From positions 124,001 through 188,000 of the forward strand of contig JAXMAZ010000012.1 in assembly GCA_046350115.1 (NCBI GenBank): DNA of 64,000 nt, written 5' to 3'. The notes below the pieces were generated by a model. It saw only the letters and a list, made by a program, of their open reading frames with translations, ran no database searches and was not told the DNA's origin. Shown in pieces: positions 7,317 through 16,310 of this stretch. The stretch is from JAXMAZ01 sp046350115. Its GTDB lineage: Bacteria; Planctomycetota; Planctomycetia; Gemmatales; Gemmataceae. The translations under genes were made by a program, and so were the position numbers. Positions within the stretch are counted from its first letter, which is position 1. The number at the start of each line of letters is the position of its first letter.

Positions 7317-10300
7317 CTAAGCCCCGCTCGCCCCCACGCCGACCGGCTCGTGTCCGGCCGCCCCGTTGGCGTGGGCCGCCGGGTACGCTGGCGTCCGGTC
7401 CGCCGGCCGGTCCGGCCGCCGGCCGCCGAGCAACTCGGCCAGCCCCTGGAAGGCGACGAAGAACGACGGCACGAAGAATACCGCCAGCACCGTCGCGGTA
7501 ATCATCCCGCCGAACACCGCGGTGCCGAGCGACTGCCGGCTGGCCGCCCCGGCCCCGGTCGCCCAGACCAGCGGCACCACCCCCAGGATGAACGCGAAGC
7601 TCGTCATGAGGATCGGCCGGAACCGCATCCGGGCCGCCTTCAAAGCGGCTTCCCGAATGCCCAGCCCGTCCCGCCGCAGCTCCCGGGCGAACTCGACGAT
7701 CAGGATGGCGTTCTTCGACGCCAGAGCGATGATGAGCACCACCCCGATCTGGGTGTAGATGTTGTTGTCGAACTTCCGCAGCCAGACGGCCGCCACCACC
7801 CCCAGCACCCCGAGCGGCACCACCAGGATGACCGCCAGCGGCAGGATCCAGCTCTCGTACTGGGCGGCCAGCACCAGGTACACCATCAGCACCGCCAGGG
7901 CGAACACCGCCAGCGCCTCCCCGGACACCTGCTTCTCCTGGAAGGCGATCCCGGTCCAGTCGAACCCCATGCTCCCCGGCAGCTCCTGGGCGGCGATCTC
8001 CTCCATCGCCTTGAGCGCGTCCCCGGAGCTGACCCCCGGGGCGGCCCCGCCGTTGATGGTCGCCACCGGGTACAGGTTGTACCGGCTGATGGCCGACGGC
8101 CCGAGCCGCTCCTCGACCGTCAGCAGGGTGCCGAGCGGGACCATCTGCCCGTCCCGGTTCCGCACCTCCAGCTTGGCCACGTCCTGCGGCCGGTGGCGGA
8201 ACGGCGCCTCCGCCTGCACCCGCACCTGGTACGTCCGGTTGAACCGGTTGAAGTCGTTCACGTAGAACGACCCGAGGTACGCCTGCAGGGTGGCGAAGAT
8301 GGCGTCCGCCCGGACCCCCATCTTCTCCGCCTTCACCCGGTCGATGTTCAGGTACACCTGCGGGACGGCCGGGCGGAAGGTGGTGGTCGCCTGGCCGATC
8401 TCCGGCCGGGACCGGGTGGCGTCCACGATCGCCTGGGTGCGGGCCTGCATCTCGGCCAGCCCGACCCCTTCGCGGTCCTCGATCTTCATCTCGAACCCGC
8501 CGGCCACCCCCAGCCCGCGGATGGACGGCGGCACCAGCACGATGATGATCGCCTCCCGGATGTCCGCGAACTCCTTCCGCAGCCGGGCCACCAGCGCGTC
8601 CTGGCTCATGCTCGGGTCGGTCCGCGCGGCCCAGTCCTTCCAGGCGATGAACATGGTGCCGGCATTGGACGTGTTCGTCCCCTCCAGCAGCGAGAACCCG
8701 CCCAGGGCGAACCAGTTGTCCACCCCCGGCACCTCCCGCATCACCTTGTTCATCCGCTCGGTCACGTCGGCCGTCCGGCCGAGGGACGCGGCGTCCGGCA
8801 GTTGCACGGCGACGATCACGTACCCCTGGTCCTCGGTCGGCAGGAACCCGGTCGGCAGCTGCTGGTACCACCAGCCGGTGAGGGCGGCCAGCCCGACGAA
8901 CGCCAGCAGCACCAGCCACCACACCCGGATCATCTGCCGGACCGCCCAGGCGTACCCGGCCTCCACCCACCCGTAGGCGGTGTTGAACGCCCGCACCGGG
9001 AGCGCCCGCCGGGCCGGCACCGGCCGCAGCCAGGTGGCGCACTGGGCTGGCTTCAGGGTCAAGGCGTTGATCGCACTGATGAGCGCGGTGGCCGCGATGG
9101 TCAGGGCGAACTGCTGGTACAGCTCGCCGGTGATCCCCCGCAGGAACATCGTCGGCAGGAACACCGCCATCAGCACCAGGGTGATCGCAATGACCGGCCC
9201 GGTCACCTCGTTCATCGCCCGGATGGTGGCCTCCCGGGGGGCCATGCCCCGCTCGATGTGGTGGGCCGCGTTCTCCACGATCACGATGGCGTCGTCCACC
9301 ACGATGCCGATGGCCAGCACCAGCCCGAACAGGGTGAGCAGGTTGACCGAGAAGCCCATCACCGGCATGAACGCGAACGCCCCGATGATCGTCACCGGGA
9401 CGGTGGTGGCCGGGACCAGCAGCGCCCGCCAGCTCTGGAGGAACACCAGGATGACGACCAGCACCAGCACCCCGGCGATGGCCAGCGTCATGTACACCTC
9501 GTGGATGGCCGCGTCCACGAACTTGGTGGTGTTGAACGGGATGGTGTACTCCATCCCCGGGGGGAAGTCGCGGGCCAGCTTGTCCATCGCCTTCCGCACC
9601 CCCTGGGCCACGTCCAGGGCGTTCGACCCGGGGAGCTGGTAGATCAGGATGTTGGCCGCCTCCATCCCGCTGCGGGTGGCGAACGAGTCGTAGTTCTGCG
9701 CCCCCAGCTCGACCCGGGCCACGTCCCGCAGGTAGGTCAGCCGGCCGTCGGTGCCCGTCTTGAGGACGATCCCCTCGAACTGGTCGGCGTCGGACAGCCG
9801 GCCCTTGGTGGTGACGGTGTACTGGAGCGGCTGGTCGGACGCGGTCGGCGGCTGGCCGACCTGCCCGGCGGCCACCTGGACGTTCTGCCGGCGGAGGGCG
9901 GCGATCACGTCCTCGGTGGTCAGTTGCCGGCTCCGCAGCCGGTCCGGGTCGAGCCACACCCGCATGGCGTAGGCGCCGGTCCCCCGGACCATCACGTCCC
10001 CGACCCCGGCCACCCGGCTCAGCTCGTCCCGCAGCCGGAGGGTGGCGTAGTTGGACATGAACAGCCCGTCGTACACCTTCTCCGGCGAGGTCAGGGAGAT
10101 GGCCAGGATGATGTTGGACGACTGCTTCTTGGTCGTCACCCCCTGCCGGCGGACCTCCTCCGGCAGTTGCGGCTCGGCCACCGCCAGCCGGTTCTGGACG
10201 AGCACCTGCGCCTGGTCCAGGTTGGTGCCGATGGCGAACGTGACGGTGAGCGAGTACCCGCCGTCCGCCGAGCAGGTGGACGACATGTACATCATGTTCT

Positions 10301-10520
10301 CGACGCCGTTCACCTGCTGCTCGATCGGGGCGGCGACGGTGTCCGCCACCACCTGGGCGTTGGCCCCCGGGTAGGTGGTGCTGACGACGACCGTCGGCGG
10401 GGTGATCGGCGGGTACTGCTCGACCGGCAGCCGGTACAGGGCGACCGCCCCGAACAGCAGGGTGAACACCGCGATCACGTTGGCGAACACCGGCCGGTCG
10501 ACGAAGAACCGCGAGATCAT
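7317..10520 (-). CDS. RND efflux pump inner-membrane transporter, HAE1/AcrB type
   Basis: The predicted protein has 1067 residues, the usual length of AcrB-like pumps. The N-terminus MISRFFVDRPVFANVIAVF is the typical first membrane helix. The segment GIVVDDAIVIVENAAHHIERG in helix 4 carries the paired Asp residues of the proton relay. The second half contains the corresponding helix set (LAVFALAVLMVYLVLAAQYE and ILIVEFARE). The pump works in the inner membrane as a trimer driven by proton influx. The start at 10520 is decided by homology; the frame is open upstream only through a repeat. Its adaptor lies upstream at 10731-11933, and together they form an operon facing away from a TetR gene. 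An outer-membrane channel gene is not in the window. Confidence 0.95.
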   Translation of the reverse strand: MISRFFVDRPVFANVIAVFTLLFGAVALYRLPVEQYPPITPPTVVVSTTYPGANAQVVADTVAAPIEQQVNGVENMMYMSSTCSADGGYSLTVTFAIGTNLDQAQVLVQNRLAVAEPQLPEEVRRQGVTTKKQSSNIILAISLTSPEKVYDGLFMSNYATLRLRDELSRVAGVGDVMVRGTGAYAMRVWLDPDRLRSRQLTTEDVIAALRRQNVQVAAGQVGQPPTASDQPLQYTVTTKGRLSDADQFEGIVLKTGTDGRLTYLRDVARVELGAQNYDSFATRSGMEAANILIYQLPGSNALDVAQGVRKAMDKLARDFPPGMEYTIPFNTTKFVDAAIHEVYMTLAIAGVLVLVVILVFLQSWRALLVPATTVPVTIIGAFAFMPVMGFSVNLLTLFGLVLAIGIVVDDAIVIVENAAHHIERGMAPREATIRAMNEVTGPVIAITLVLMAVFLPTMFLRGITGELYQQFALTIAATALISAINALTLKPAQCATWLRPVPARRALPVRAFNTAYGWVEAGYAWAVRQMIRVWWLVLLAFVGLAALTGWWYQQLPTGFLPTEDQGYVIVAVQLPDAASLGRTADVTERMNKVMREVPGVDNWFALGGFSLLEGTNTSNAGTMFIAWKDWAARTDPSMSQDALVARLRKEFADIREAIIIVLVPPSIRGLGVAGGFEMKIEDREGVGLAEMQARTQAIVDATRSRPEIGQATTTFRPAVPQVYLNIDRVKAEKMGVRADAIFATLQAYLGSFYVNDFNRFNRTYQVRVQAEAPFRHRPQDVAKLEVRNRDGQMVPLGTLLTVEERLGPSAISRYNLYPVATINGGAAPGVSSGDALKAMEEIAAQELPGSMGFDWTGIAFQEKQVSGEALAVFALAVLMVYLVLAAQYESWILPLAVILVVPLGVLGVVAAVWLRKFDNNIYTQIGVVLIIALASKNAILIVEFARELRRDGLGIREAALKAARMRFRPILMTSFAFILGVVPLVWATGAGAASRQSLGTAVFGGMITATVLAVFFVPSFFVAFQGLAELLGGRRPDRPADRTPAYPAAHANGAAGHEPVGVGASGA

Positions 10521-10558
10521 CGGGGGGTCCGGTGGGGATGGGGGCGACGTTCCGCTGT

Positions 10559-10706
10559 CTTGCTCCCCTCTCCCCTTGGGGGAGAGGGGCTGGGGGTGAG
10601 GGGTCAGCGCTTCACCCGTCGCAGTCGCCGGGGCGGGTCGCAGTCCCGACCCCTCACCCGGCCCGCAGAGCCGGGCCACCCTCTCCCCCAAGGGGAGAGG
10701 GCAAAG
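10559..10706. repeat. Inverted repeat, family C, between adaptor and pump genes
   Basis: Arms at 10567-10588 and 10679-10700 are perfectly complementary (CCTCTCCCCTTGGGGGAGAG type). Each arm is itself a small hairpin. Phrases GGGTGAGGGG and CCCCTCACCC lie inside. Family C recurs at 12087, 29742-29881 and 33013. It lies within a transcription unit and could set the ratio of adaptor to pump mRNA; this is inference. Confidence 0.82.
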
Positions 10707-10730
10707 CCGTCCCTCGGCACACTCGCCGCG

Positions 10731-11933
10731 TCACTTCTTCGCGGCCGACGCCGTCGCTTCCAGCGGCTGTCGGTCCGGATCGACAACGGTCTTCGGCCGG
10801 GCCTTCTGGACGCCGTTGACGATCACCCAGTCGTCCGCCTTCAGCCCCTCTTCGACGGCGACCAGCGGGTCCACCCGGGGGCCGAGGGTGACGGCCCGGT
10901 ACTCGGCCGTGTTGTCCTTGTTCACCACCAGCACGTACCGGCCCCGCTGGTCGGACAGGACGGCGGCGGCCGGCACCATCAGCCGGTCCCGGGGCGGGCC
11001 GAGCGGGAACCGCACCCGGGCGAACATGCCGCTGGACAGCGTCCGGGCGTCGTTCGGCACGATGCCCCGCAGCCGGATCGTCCCGGTCCCCGGCTCGAAC
11101 CGCGGGTCGCGGAAGTTGATCACCCCCTTGTGCGGGTAGCCGTCCTCCGTCTCCACCCCGACTTCCAAGGGGATCTTGCCGGCCGACCAGAGCGGCCGGT
11201 TGTTCGCCTTGGCCTCCCGCTCGAACTTGATGGCGTCCCGCTCCGGCACGTCGAAGAACACGTAGATCGGGTCCACGTCCACCATCACGGTGAGCTGGGT
11301 CGGCTCGTTGTACCCGACCAGGTTGCCCTCGGTGACGAACGTCCGGCTGACCCGGCCGCTGATCGGGGCGACGATCTTGGTGTACCCGAGGTCCAGCTCG
11401 GCCCGGGCCAGCTTGGCCTTGGCCTGGTCGATGGCCGCGTCCGCCTGGCCGACGGCGGCGGCGGCCGTCCGGGCGGCCATCTTCGCCTGGTCCCGCTCCT
11501 CGTCGCTCAGCCCGGTGCTCGGCCCGAGCTTGACGAACCGGGCCAGGGAGGCGTCCGCCCGGTCCCGCTCGGCCACCGCCCGCTTCTGGTCGGCGACCGC
11601 CCGGTTGAGGGCCGCCTGGGCGTCGTCCCGGGCCACCCGGTACTCGCTCGGGTCGATCTCGTACAGGGGCGTCCCGGCGGTGATCTCCGTCCCCTCCTTG
11701 ACGTGCACCTTCAGCACCCGCCCCTTGACCTGCGGGCGGATCTCCACCCGCTGGATGGCGTCCGTGTACCCGGTGTACTCGCCGTAGTCGGACAGGGTGC
11801 GGACGACCGGGTGGGCGACCGTCACCTTGGCCGGCGGCGGGGCCGGCGGCGGCGGCTTGGCCCCTTGGCAGCCGACGGCCGCGGCGGCGACGAGCAGGGC
11901 GATCCCGCGGACGGGCAACAGGCGGAACGGCAT
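10731..11933 (-). CDS. RND efflux periplasmic adaptor lipoprotein (HlyD/AcrA-like)
   Basis: The predicted protein has 400 residues. It begins with a lipoprotein signal MPFRLLPVRGIALLVAAAAVGC with the lipobox Cys near residue 22, which fixes the start at 11933. A proline-rich linker follows, then the barrel-sandwich half motif (VEIRPQVKGRVLKVHVKEG), a coiled-coil hairpin rich in Ala and Lys, the second half motif (YTKIVAPISGRVSRTFVTEG) and beta-barrel/membrane-proximal domains. It would bridge the inner-membrane pump at 7317-10520 to an outer-membrane channel. It is the first gene of the operon, under the promoter and palindrome at 12018-12047. Confidence 0.94.
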   Translation of the reverse strand: MPFRLLPVRGIALLVAAAAVGCQGAKPPPPAPPPAKVTVAHPVVRTLSDYGEYTGYTDAIQRVEIRPQVKGRVLKVHVKEGTEITAGTPLYEIDPSEYRVARDDAQAALNRAVADQKRAVAERDRADASLARFVKLGPSTGLSDEERDQAKMAARTAAAAVGQADAAIDQAKAKLARAELDLGYTKIVAPISGRVSRTFVTEGNLVGYNEPTQLTVMVDVDPIYVFFDVPERDAIKFEREAKANNRPLWSAGKIPLEVGVETEDGYPHKGVINFRDPRFEPGTGTIRLRGIVPNDARTLSSGMFARVRFPLGPPRDRLMVPAAAVLSDQRGRYVLVVNKDNTAEYRAVTLGPRVDPLVAVEEGLKADDWVIVNGVQKARPKTVVDPDRQPLEATASAAKK

Positions 11934-12017
11934 GTCCGGTGGTACCGGGTGTAAGGGGCGTCGCATACCGAGAATACCGGCCGGCGGCGGGTGAGCTTGC
12001 ACGCCCGGCCCGAACTC

Positions 12018-12047
12018 AGTGTAATTAGTGACTGACCGGTCAGTCAA
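12018..12047 (-). promoter_or_regulatory. Predicted sigma70-type promoter of the efflux operon
   Basis: Read on the minus strand, TTGACT (12047-12042) is followed after 18 bases by TACACT (12023-12018). The adaptor start codon lies about 85 bases further. The palindrome described next occupies the spacer and overlaps the -35 box. The match is by eye only, but the TTGACT box and location are good. Confidence 0.55.
12029..12046. promoter_or_regulatory. Palindromic operator, probable TetR-family binding site
   Basis: A perfect 18-base palindrome, TGACTGACCGGTCAGTCA, lies between the efflux operon and the divergent TetR gene. TetR/AcrR-type repressors bind palindromes of this size. It overlaps the predicted -35 element, so binding would block RNA polymerase. 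The assignment to the neighbouring regulator is inference from location. Confidence 0.75.
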
Positions 12048-12086
12048 CTTGAGTCGGAGGCGGGCGGTGGGTCCGAATGCTCGGGG

Positions 12087-12213
12087 TTCTTCTCCCCCTC
12101 CCCGCTTCGGGAAGGGGTGAGCGATTCAATCATTCCCCGAGGCAGTGAAGGCGCGGGACCGGGTCGGGGTCGTGGACCCCTCCCCCGGCCCCTCCCCGAA
12201 GCGGAGAGCGGGG
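12087..12213. repeat. Intergenic repeat, family C
   Basis: CTCCCCCTCCCCGCTTCGGGA lies at the left and CCCTCCCCGAAGCGGAGAG at the right, with GTGAGCG and GACCCC phrases between. The arms pair imperfectly. It fills most of the gap between the operator and the TetR gene. Confidence 0.65.
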
Positions 12214-12252
12214 GGAAACCCAAGCAGCTGAGACACGACCACGGGAGGCGGC

Positions 12253-12897
12253 ATGGCCGGGCGGGTGCGGCGGCCGGGCCGGCGGGCGGACCCCACGCTG
12301 GCGGCCCGCCGGCGGGAACAGATCCTGGACGCGGCGGCGGCCCTGTTCGCCCGCCACGGATATCAGGATCTCGACGTCCAGACCCTGGCCGACCGGCTCG
12401 GGGTCGCCAAGGGGACGCTGTACCGGTACTTCCCGAGCAAGGAGCGACTGTTCCTGGCGGCCGTGGACCGCGGGATGGAGCGGATGCGGACGTTCGTCCG
12501 GTCGGCCTACGAGCCGGTAGCCGACCCGCTCGACCGGCTCGCCCTGGCCGTCCGGGCGTACCTGGAGTTCTACCGCGACCACCCGGACCTGGTCGAGCTG
12601 ATGGTGATCGAGCGGGCCGAGTTCCGGGACCGCAAGGCTCCAACGTACCTGGAGAACCGGCAGGCGGTGGCGGCCGAGTGGCGGGCCGTTTACGCCGACC
12701 TGATCCGGGCCGGCCGGGTCCGTCCGGTGAAGCCGGACCAACTGATCGACATGATCGGCGACCTGATGTACGGCACTATGTTCACCAACCACTTCGCCGC
12801 CAGCCGGCCGCCGCTCGCCACCCAGGCCCGGCAGTTGACCGAGTTCATTTTCTCTGGCATCCTGACATCTGCCGAACTCGCGCGGCGTCAGTCGTAA
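12253..12897 (+). CDS. TetR/AcrR family transcriptional regulator
   Basis: The predicted protein has 214 residues. The N-terminal DNA-binding domain is clear: ILDAAAALFARHGYQDLDVQ, then the helix-turn-helix LADRLGVAKGTLYRYFPSKE at about residues 47-66. The C-terminal ligand-binding part contains LAVRAYLEFYRDHPDLVELM and resembles the C-terminal domain of AcrR-like regulators of efflux pumps. The gene is divergent from the RND operon, with a perfect palindrome between them, so it probably represses that operon and is released by a pump substrate. The ATG at 12253 follows CGGGAGGCGGC. An alternative start further upstream would run through a repeat and is rejected. Confidence 0.93.
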   Translation: MAGRVRRPGRRADPTLAARRREQILDAAAALFARHGYQDLDVQTLADRLGVAKGTLYRYFPSKERLFLAAVDRGMERMRTFVRSAYEPVADPLDRLALAVRAYLEFYRDHPDLVELMVIERAEFRDRKAPTYLENRQAVAAEWRAVYADLIRAGRVRPVKPDQLIDMIGDLMYGTMFTNHFAASRPPLATQARQLTEFIFSGILTSAELARRQS

Positions 12898-12999
12898 CCG
12901 CTTCCCTACGGGTGGGTTCGGGCGATCCAGTTGCGCGGACCCGGTGACCGGGCCGGCCGATGGCACCCGGTCTGCACACGTGGGGACGGTGGAGGGGCT

Positions 13000-13614
13000 A
13001 TGGGAGTGTCCGTTTGCCCGGTCCACAAGCAGCCGCTCGTGCCCGGCCTCGGCCCCCCGCCCGGGGAGCCGGGGATGAAGTATCACGCGGACTTCCTGGT
13101 CGGCCGAAAGCAGCACTTCCCGTTCGACCGCTCCTCCGGTCCCGGTCAGCCGGCCGGCGCCGACCCGGTGCAGTTCTGCCCCGCCTGCCGGGCGGCCCGG
13201 CGGTACTGGCGGGATCTTTGGGGGCTGTGGTGGGAGGTGTACGGCAAGCCACGGGCCGACAAGCCGGGCGGCCGGTGCCTGGTTCACAACCGCAAACTGC
13301 TCCCGGTCCCGTCGGGTGAAGCGGCGGGGAAGCCGTTGGGTCTGGAGGAGATGACCCACTTCGGTGCGTACTCGGCCGTCGAGCGGACGCGGTTCCCGCA
13401 CACCGGGCGGCAGGCCGGCGGCCCGGTGCAAGCGACCGCCCATTGTCCCGACTGTCGGGCGGCCCGGGAGCGGTGGGCGGCGGCCCCCGGCACCTGGGCG
13501 GACAAGGAGCGGCTCATGCTCCGCGGCGGGGAACCGGCTCTCCCGACCCCGCCCCCGCCGCCGACCCGGCCGTGGTGGGCGTTCTGGCGGAAGGGCGTCA
13601 GCCGGCGGGCGTAG
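13000..13614 (+). CDS. Hypothetical protein with duplicated Cys/His motifs
   Basis: The predicted protein has 204 residues and I do not recognise it. It consists of two similar halves. The first has CPVHKQPL then, about 60 residues on, FCPACRAARRYW. The second has CLVHNRKLL then HCPDCRAARERW. Each half thus offers a CxxH and a CxxC pair, a possible zinc site. There is no signal peptide; the C-terminus is Pro-rich and ends WWAFWRKGVSRRA. The ATG at 13000 follows GGAGGGGCT. The stop TAG is the start of a partial family-A repeat (CGTAGGGCGTCGAG). Confidence 0.7.
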   Translation: MGVSVCPVHKQPLVPGLGPPPGEPGMKYHADFLVGRKQHFPFDRSSGPGQPAGADPVQFCPACRAARRYWRDLWGLWWEVYGKPRADKPGGRCLVHNRKLLPVPSGEAAGKPLGLEEMTHFGAYSAVERTRFPHTGRQAGGPVQATAHCPDCRAARERWAAAPGTWADKERLMLRGGEPALPTPPPPPTRPWWAFWRKGVSRRA

Positions 13615-13628
13615 GGCGTCGAGTCTGC

Positions 13629-13743
13629 CGTAGGGTGCGTTGAGGCTCTGCGAAACGCACCGATGGGACCGCATCCCACAGATGATGTCGTTGCCGGGCC
13701 GGTGCGTTCCGCTCGCCAAAGCCCTCGCTCCACGCACCCTACG
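13629..13743. repeat. Intergenic repeat, family A, first of a tandem pair
   Basis: It starts CGTAGGGTGCGTTGAGGC and ends CTCCACGCACCCTACG. It contains CGAAACGCACC near the left and GTTGCCGGGCCGGTGCG near the right, the conserved interior of the family. A shortened copy of its left end, CGTAGGGCGTCGAGTCTGC, precedes it at 13610. Confidence 0.85.
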
Positions 13744-13755
13744 GAAGGTCGTTCC

Positions 13756-13866
13756 CGTAGGGTGCGTGGAGGCTCTGCGAAACGCACCACTGCGATCCCC
13801 GCCCACGGACGCCGTCGTTGCCGGGCCGGTGCGTTTCGTCGCAAGGCCTCCTCAACGCACCCTACG
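13756..13866. repeat. Intergenic repeat, family A, second of a tandem pair
   Basis: It starts CGTAGGGTGCGTGGAGGC and ends CTCAACGCACCCTACG with the interior GTTGCCGGGCCGGTGCGTTT. It is in the same orientation as the copy 12 bases before it. Its terminal CCCTACG supplies the TAG stop, read on the minus strand, of the penicillin acylase gene. Confidence 0.85.
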
Positions 13867-16201
13867 AAGCCGCCGGCACCAGCCGGAGGACGTGGACCGC
13901 CGCCCGCAGGACGGCCGTCGAGGTCCACGCGATCGGGACGCCGTCCCCGTCCTGCCACAGCGGCAGCAGGTCGGCGAAGTGCGGGCTGAGCGGGTTGCCG
14001 GACTGGCCGCCGAGCAGCCCGAACCGGCAGTTCGCCCAGTCGGCCGTGTCGAACACCGCCCGCAGCCCGGGGATCATGTGCGGCGGGGCGGTCGGGGTGA
14101 GCGGCCGCACCCCGGCCTGCAGGACGGTGTGGGCGTCCCCGCCGACAGACACGGCCGGCAGGTTGAACAGCGGCCCGAGCCAGCGGTGCCGGCCCAGGAT
14201 CAGGTGCCGGGGCTCGAGCGCCCGGACCGCCCCCCAGGCCCACCACGCCGGCCCCGGGCCGACCCGCTGCCGCAGGTGCCGGACCACCGCCGCCAGGGCG
14301 TCCGCCGCCTCGTCCGCCCACGGCCGGGGGAACCAGCCGGGCGGCTCGGTGCGGAGCAGGTGGGCCAGGTGTAGGGTCCGCCGCTCGGAGAACAGGTTGT
14401 GCCCGAGCGGCCCGCCGCCGGCCCCGCCGAGGGCGACCTCCCACGATCGCGGCGCCTTCGCCCGGGCCGCCCGGACGCCCAACTCGGCCACCCACAGCTC
14501 GAACACCGTGGCCGCCGCCGACTCCGCGGACACCTCGCCGTCCCAGCCGCGGAGCAGGTCCAGCCCGGCGGCCGCGTCAGGGTCGTCCGGGGTGAGGCTG
14601 AGCAGGTACGCCCGGAAGTCCTGCCACCGCCGGGAGCGGACGTTCGTCTGCACCCCCTGGCAGTCGGCGACGGTCCAGCCGCTGTCCTTCTTCGCCAGCT
14701 CCTCGCGGATGGTGGCCGCCCGGCTCGGGTCGCAGAAGTCCAGCCCGAGAAACGGGCCGCCGGGCGGGTTCGGCGGCGGGTCGTTGGCCGTCGCCAGGAA
14801 CCCGGCCGGCGGGTCGGTCGCGTGCGGCATCCGGTCGAACGGGACCAGCTCGTCCGCCCACCCGCCGCCGGGCGTGTCGGCCGGGGCCGGGAACAGCCCG
14901 TGTCCGAGGCGGCGGACCGGCAACTGGCCCACGAGCTGGTAGCCGATCGTGCCGTCGGCGTCGGCGTAAAGCACGTTCTGCGGCAGGGTCGGCCAGTGGG
15001 CGAACCCGCGACGGAAGGGGTCGAAGCCCCGGGCCGCCGGCGCGTCGAGCACCCCGCGGATGGGGAGCGGCATCAGCCACACCGCCCGCAGCGAGACGGC
15101 GTGGGTCAGCCCGGCGACCAGCGGCGAAATCACCGGCCCGCGGGGAGTGACGAGCACCTCTTCGACGTGGTCCGCCCCGCCCTTCACCCGGATCACCTCC
15201 CGGTGCACGTCGCACGCGCGGAACGACCCGTCCGCCTCCCGTACGCTGCGGCCGTCCGGCCCGAGCGTCTCGACGAACAGGTCGGTGTTGTCGGTCAGCC
15301 CGGCGGTCATGCCCCAGCAGGCGTGGCCGTTGTGGGCGACCGGCAGGGCCGGCCCGCCGACCAGCCCGCCGCCGGCGACGGACCAGTCCGGGGTGGTCAG
15401 GTGGGCTAGATACCAGATGCCCGGGGCGGCCGGCGGCAGGTGCGGGTCGTTGGCCAGCAGCGGCTTGCCGGACGCGGTGCGGGCGCCGGCGATCGCCCAG
15501 TTGTTCGACCCGCCGCCGGCCGGGCTGTACTCGCGGAACCGCCCCAGGTCTTCGGCCAGCCGGTCGAGGGCGGGGGTGAGGTCTGCGCCGGGTGCCGCCT
15601 GCCCAGTCAACTCGGCCGCACTCCCGAGCGGGTCGAGCGCCCGCAGGGCGTCCGGCCCGTCGGCCAGCAGGATGCGGAGCCGGGCCAGCTCCAGGTCCCA
15701 GTTGGACGCCAGCCCGCACGCCTGCAGGTTGAGCACGGCCAGCACGTCGGCCGGCTCCCACGGGGTCGGCTCGCCCCCCAGCAGGACGAACTCATGAGCC
15801 TTCGGCCCGCCGCGGGCGAACCCGGCGTTGACGCCGGCGGTGTACGCGGCCAGGGTGGCCCGGATGTCGGCGTGCTGGGCCGGGAGCTGGGCGTCGGCCG
15901 CCCGCCGGAAGCCGATGCGGCGGCTCATCCGGTCCACCGGCAGCCCGTCCGGGCCGACCAGTTCGGCGAGCGTCCCGCGGGCCACCCGGAGCAGGGTTTC
16001 GAGCTGGAACCCTCGGTCCTGGGCATGGCAGAACCCGAGGCCGAACCAGGCGTCGGCCGGAGACTCGGCGGCGACGTGCGGGATGCCCCACTGGTCCCGG
16101 CGGACGGTGATCGGGGCGGCCAGGCCGGGGACGGCCAGTTCGCCGCGGACGGTCGGCAACCGGCGGCCGAGCAGGCGGAGCAGCAAGCGAGGCAGCGGCA
16201 T
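13862..16201 (-). CDS. Penicillin acylase family protein
   Basis: The predicted protein has 779 residues, normal for the family precursor. The alpha-chain motif ITVRRDQWGIPHVAAES (about residues 31-47) and FGLGFCHAQDRGFQLE come first. The autocatalytic processing site is AGGGSNNWAI with Ser232, which would become the N-terminal nucleophile of the beta chain. The oxyanion segment ANDPHLP and the HNGHACWGMT segment follow. These enzymes hydrolyse amide bonds, including acyl-homoserine lactones and beta-lactam side chains; the natural substrate here is unknown. No strong signal peptide is seen (MPLPRLLLRLLGRRL is short). The stop lies in the repeat at 13756-13866. Confidence 0.92.
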   Translation of the reverse strand: MPLPRLLLRLLGRRLPTVRGELAVPGLAAPITVRRDQWGIPHVAAESPADAWFGLGFCHAQDRGFQLETLLRVARGTLAELVGPDGLPVDRMSRRIGFRRAADAQLPAQHADIRATLAAYTAGVNAGFARGGPKAHEFVLLGGEPTPWEPADVLAVLNLQACGLASNWDLELARLRILLADGPDALRALDPLGSAAELTGQAAPGADLTPALDRLAEDLGRFREYSPAGGGSNNWAIAGARTASGKPLLANDPHLPPAAPGIWYLAHLTTPDWSVAGGGLVGGPALPVAHNGHACWGMTAGLTDNTDLFVETLGPDGRSVREADGSFRACDVHREVIRVKGGADHVEEVLVTPRGPVISPLVAGLTHAVSLRAVWLMPLPIRGVLDAPAARGFDPFRRGFAHWPTLPQNVLYADADGTIGYQLVGQLPVRRLGHGLFPAPADTPGGGWADELVPFDRMPHATDPPAGFLATANDPPPNPPGGPFLGLDFCDPSRAATIREELAKKDSGWTVADCQGVQTNVRSRRWQDFRAYLLSLTPDDPDAAAGLDLLRGWDGEVSAESAAATVFELWVAELGVRAARAKAPRSWEVALGGAGGGPLGHNLFSERRTLHLAHLLRTEPPGWFPRPWADEAADALAAVVRHLRQRVGPGPAWWAWGAVRALEPRHLILGRHRWLGPLFNLPAVSVGGDAHTVLQAGVRPLTPTAPPHMIPGLRAVFDTADWANCRFGLLGGQSGNPLSPHFADLLPLWQDGDGVPIAWTSTAVLRAAVHVLRLVPAAS

Positions 16202-16310
16202 GGCATCCCAAAGTGGTAGAGTGAGGCGGGGTGCGAGGGGCGATTTCCGGGCCGCTCTCGTCTTCCCGTTATCGCCCCTCGGCCCGTTCCGGCCATTCCA
16301 TGAAATAGAT

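Noticed and set aside
7350..11954. Very long plus-strand open frame (about 1534 codons) opposite the efflux genes
   Set aside because: It is antisense to a clear RND pump and adaptor. Its protein is Arg/His/Pro/Gly-rich without any motif, as expected for the opposite strand of GC-rich coding sequence.
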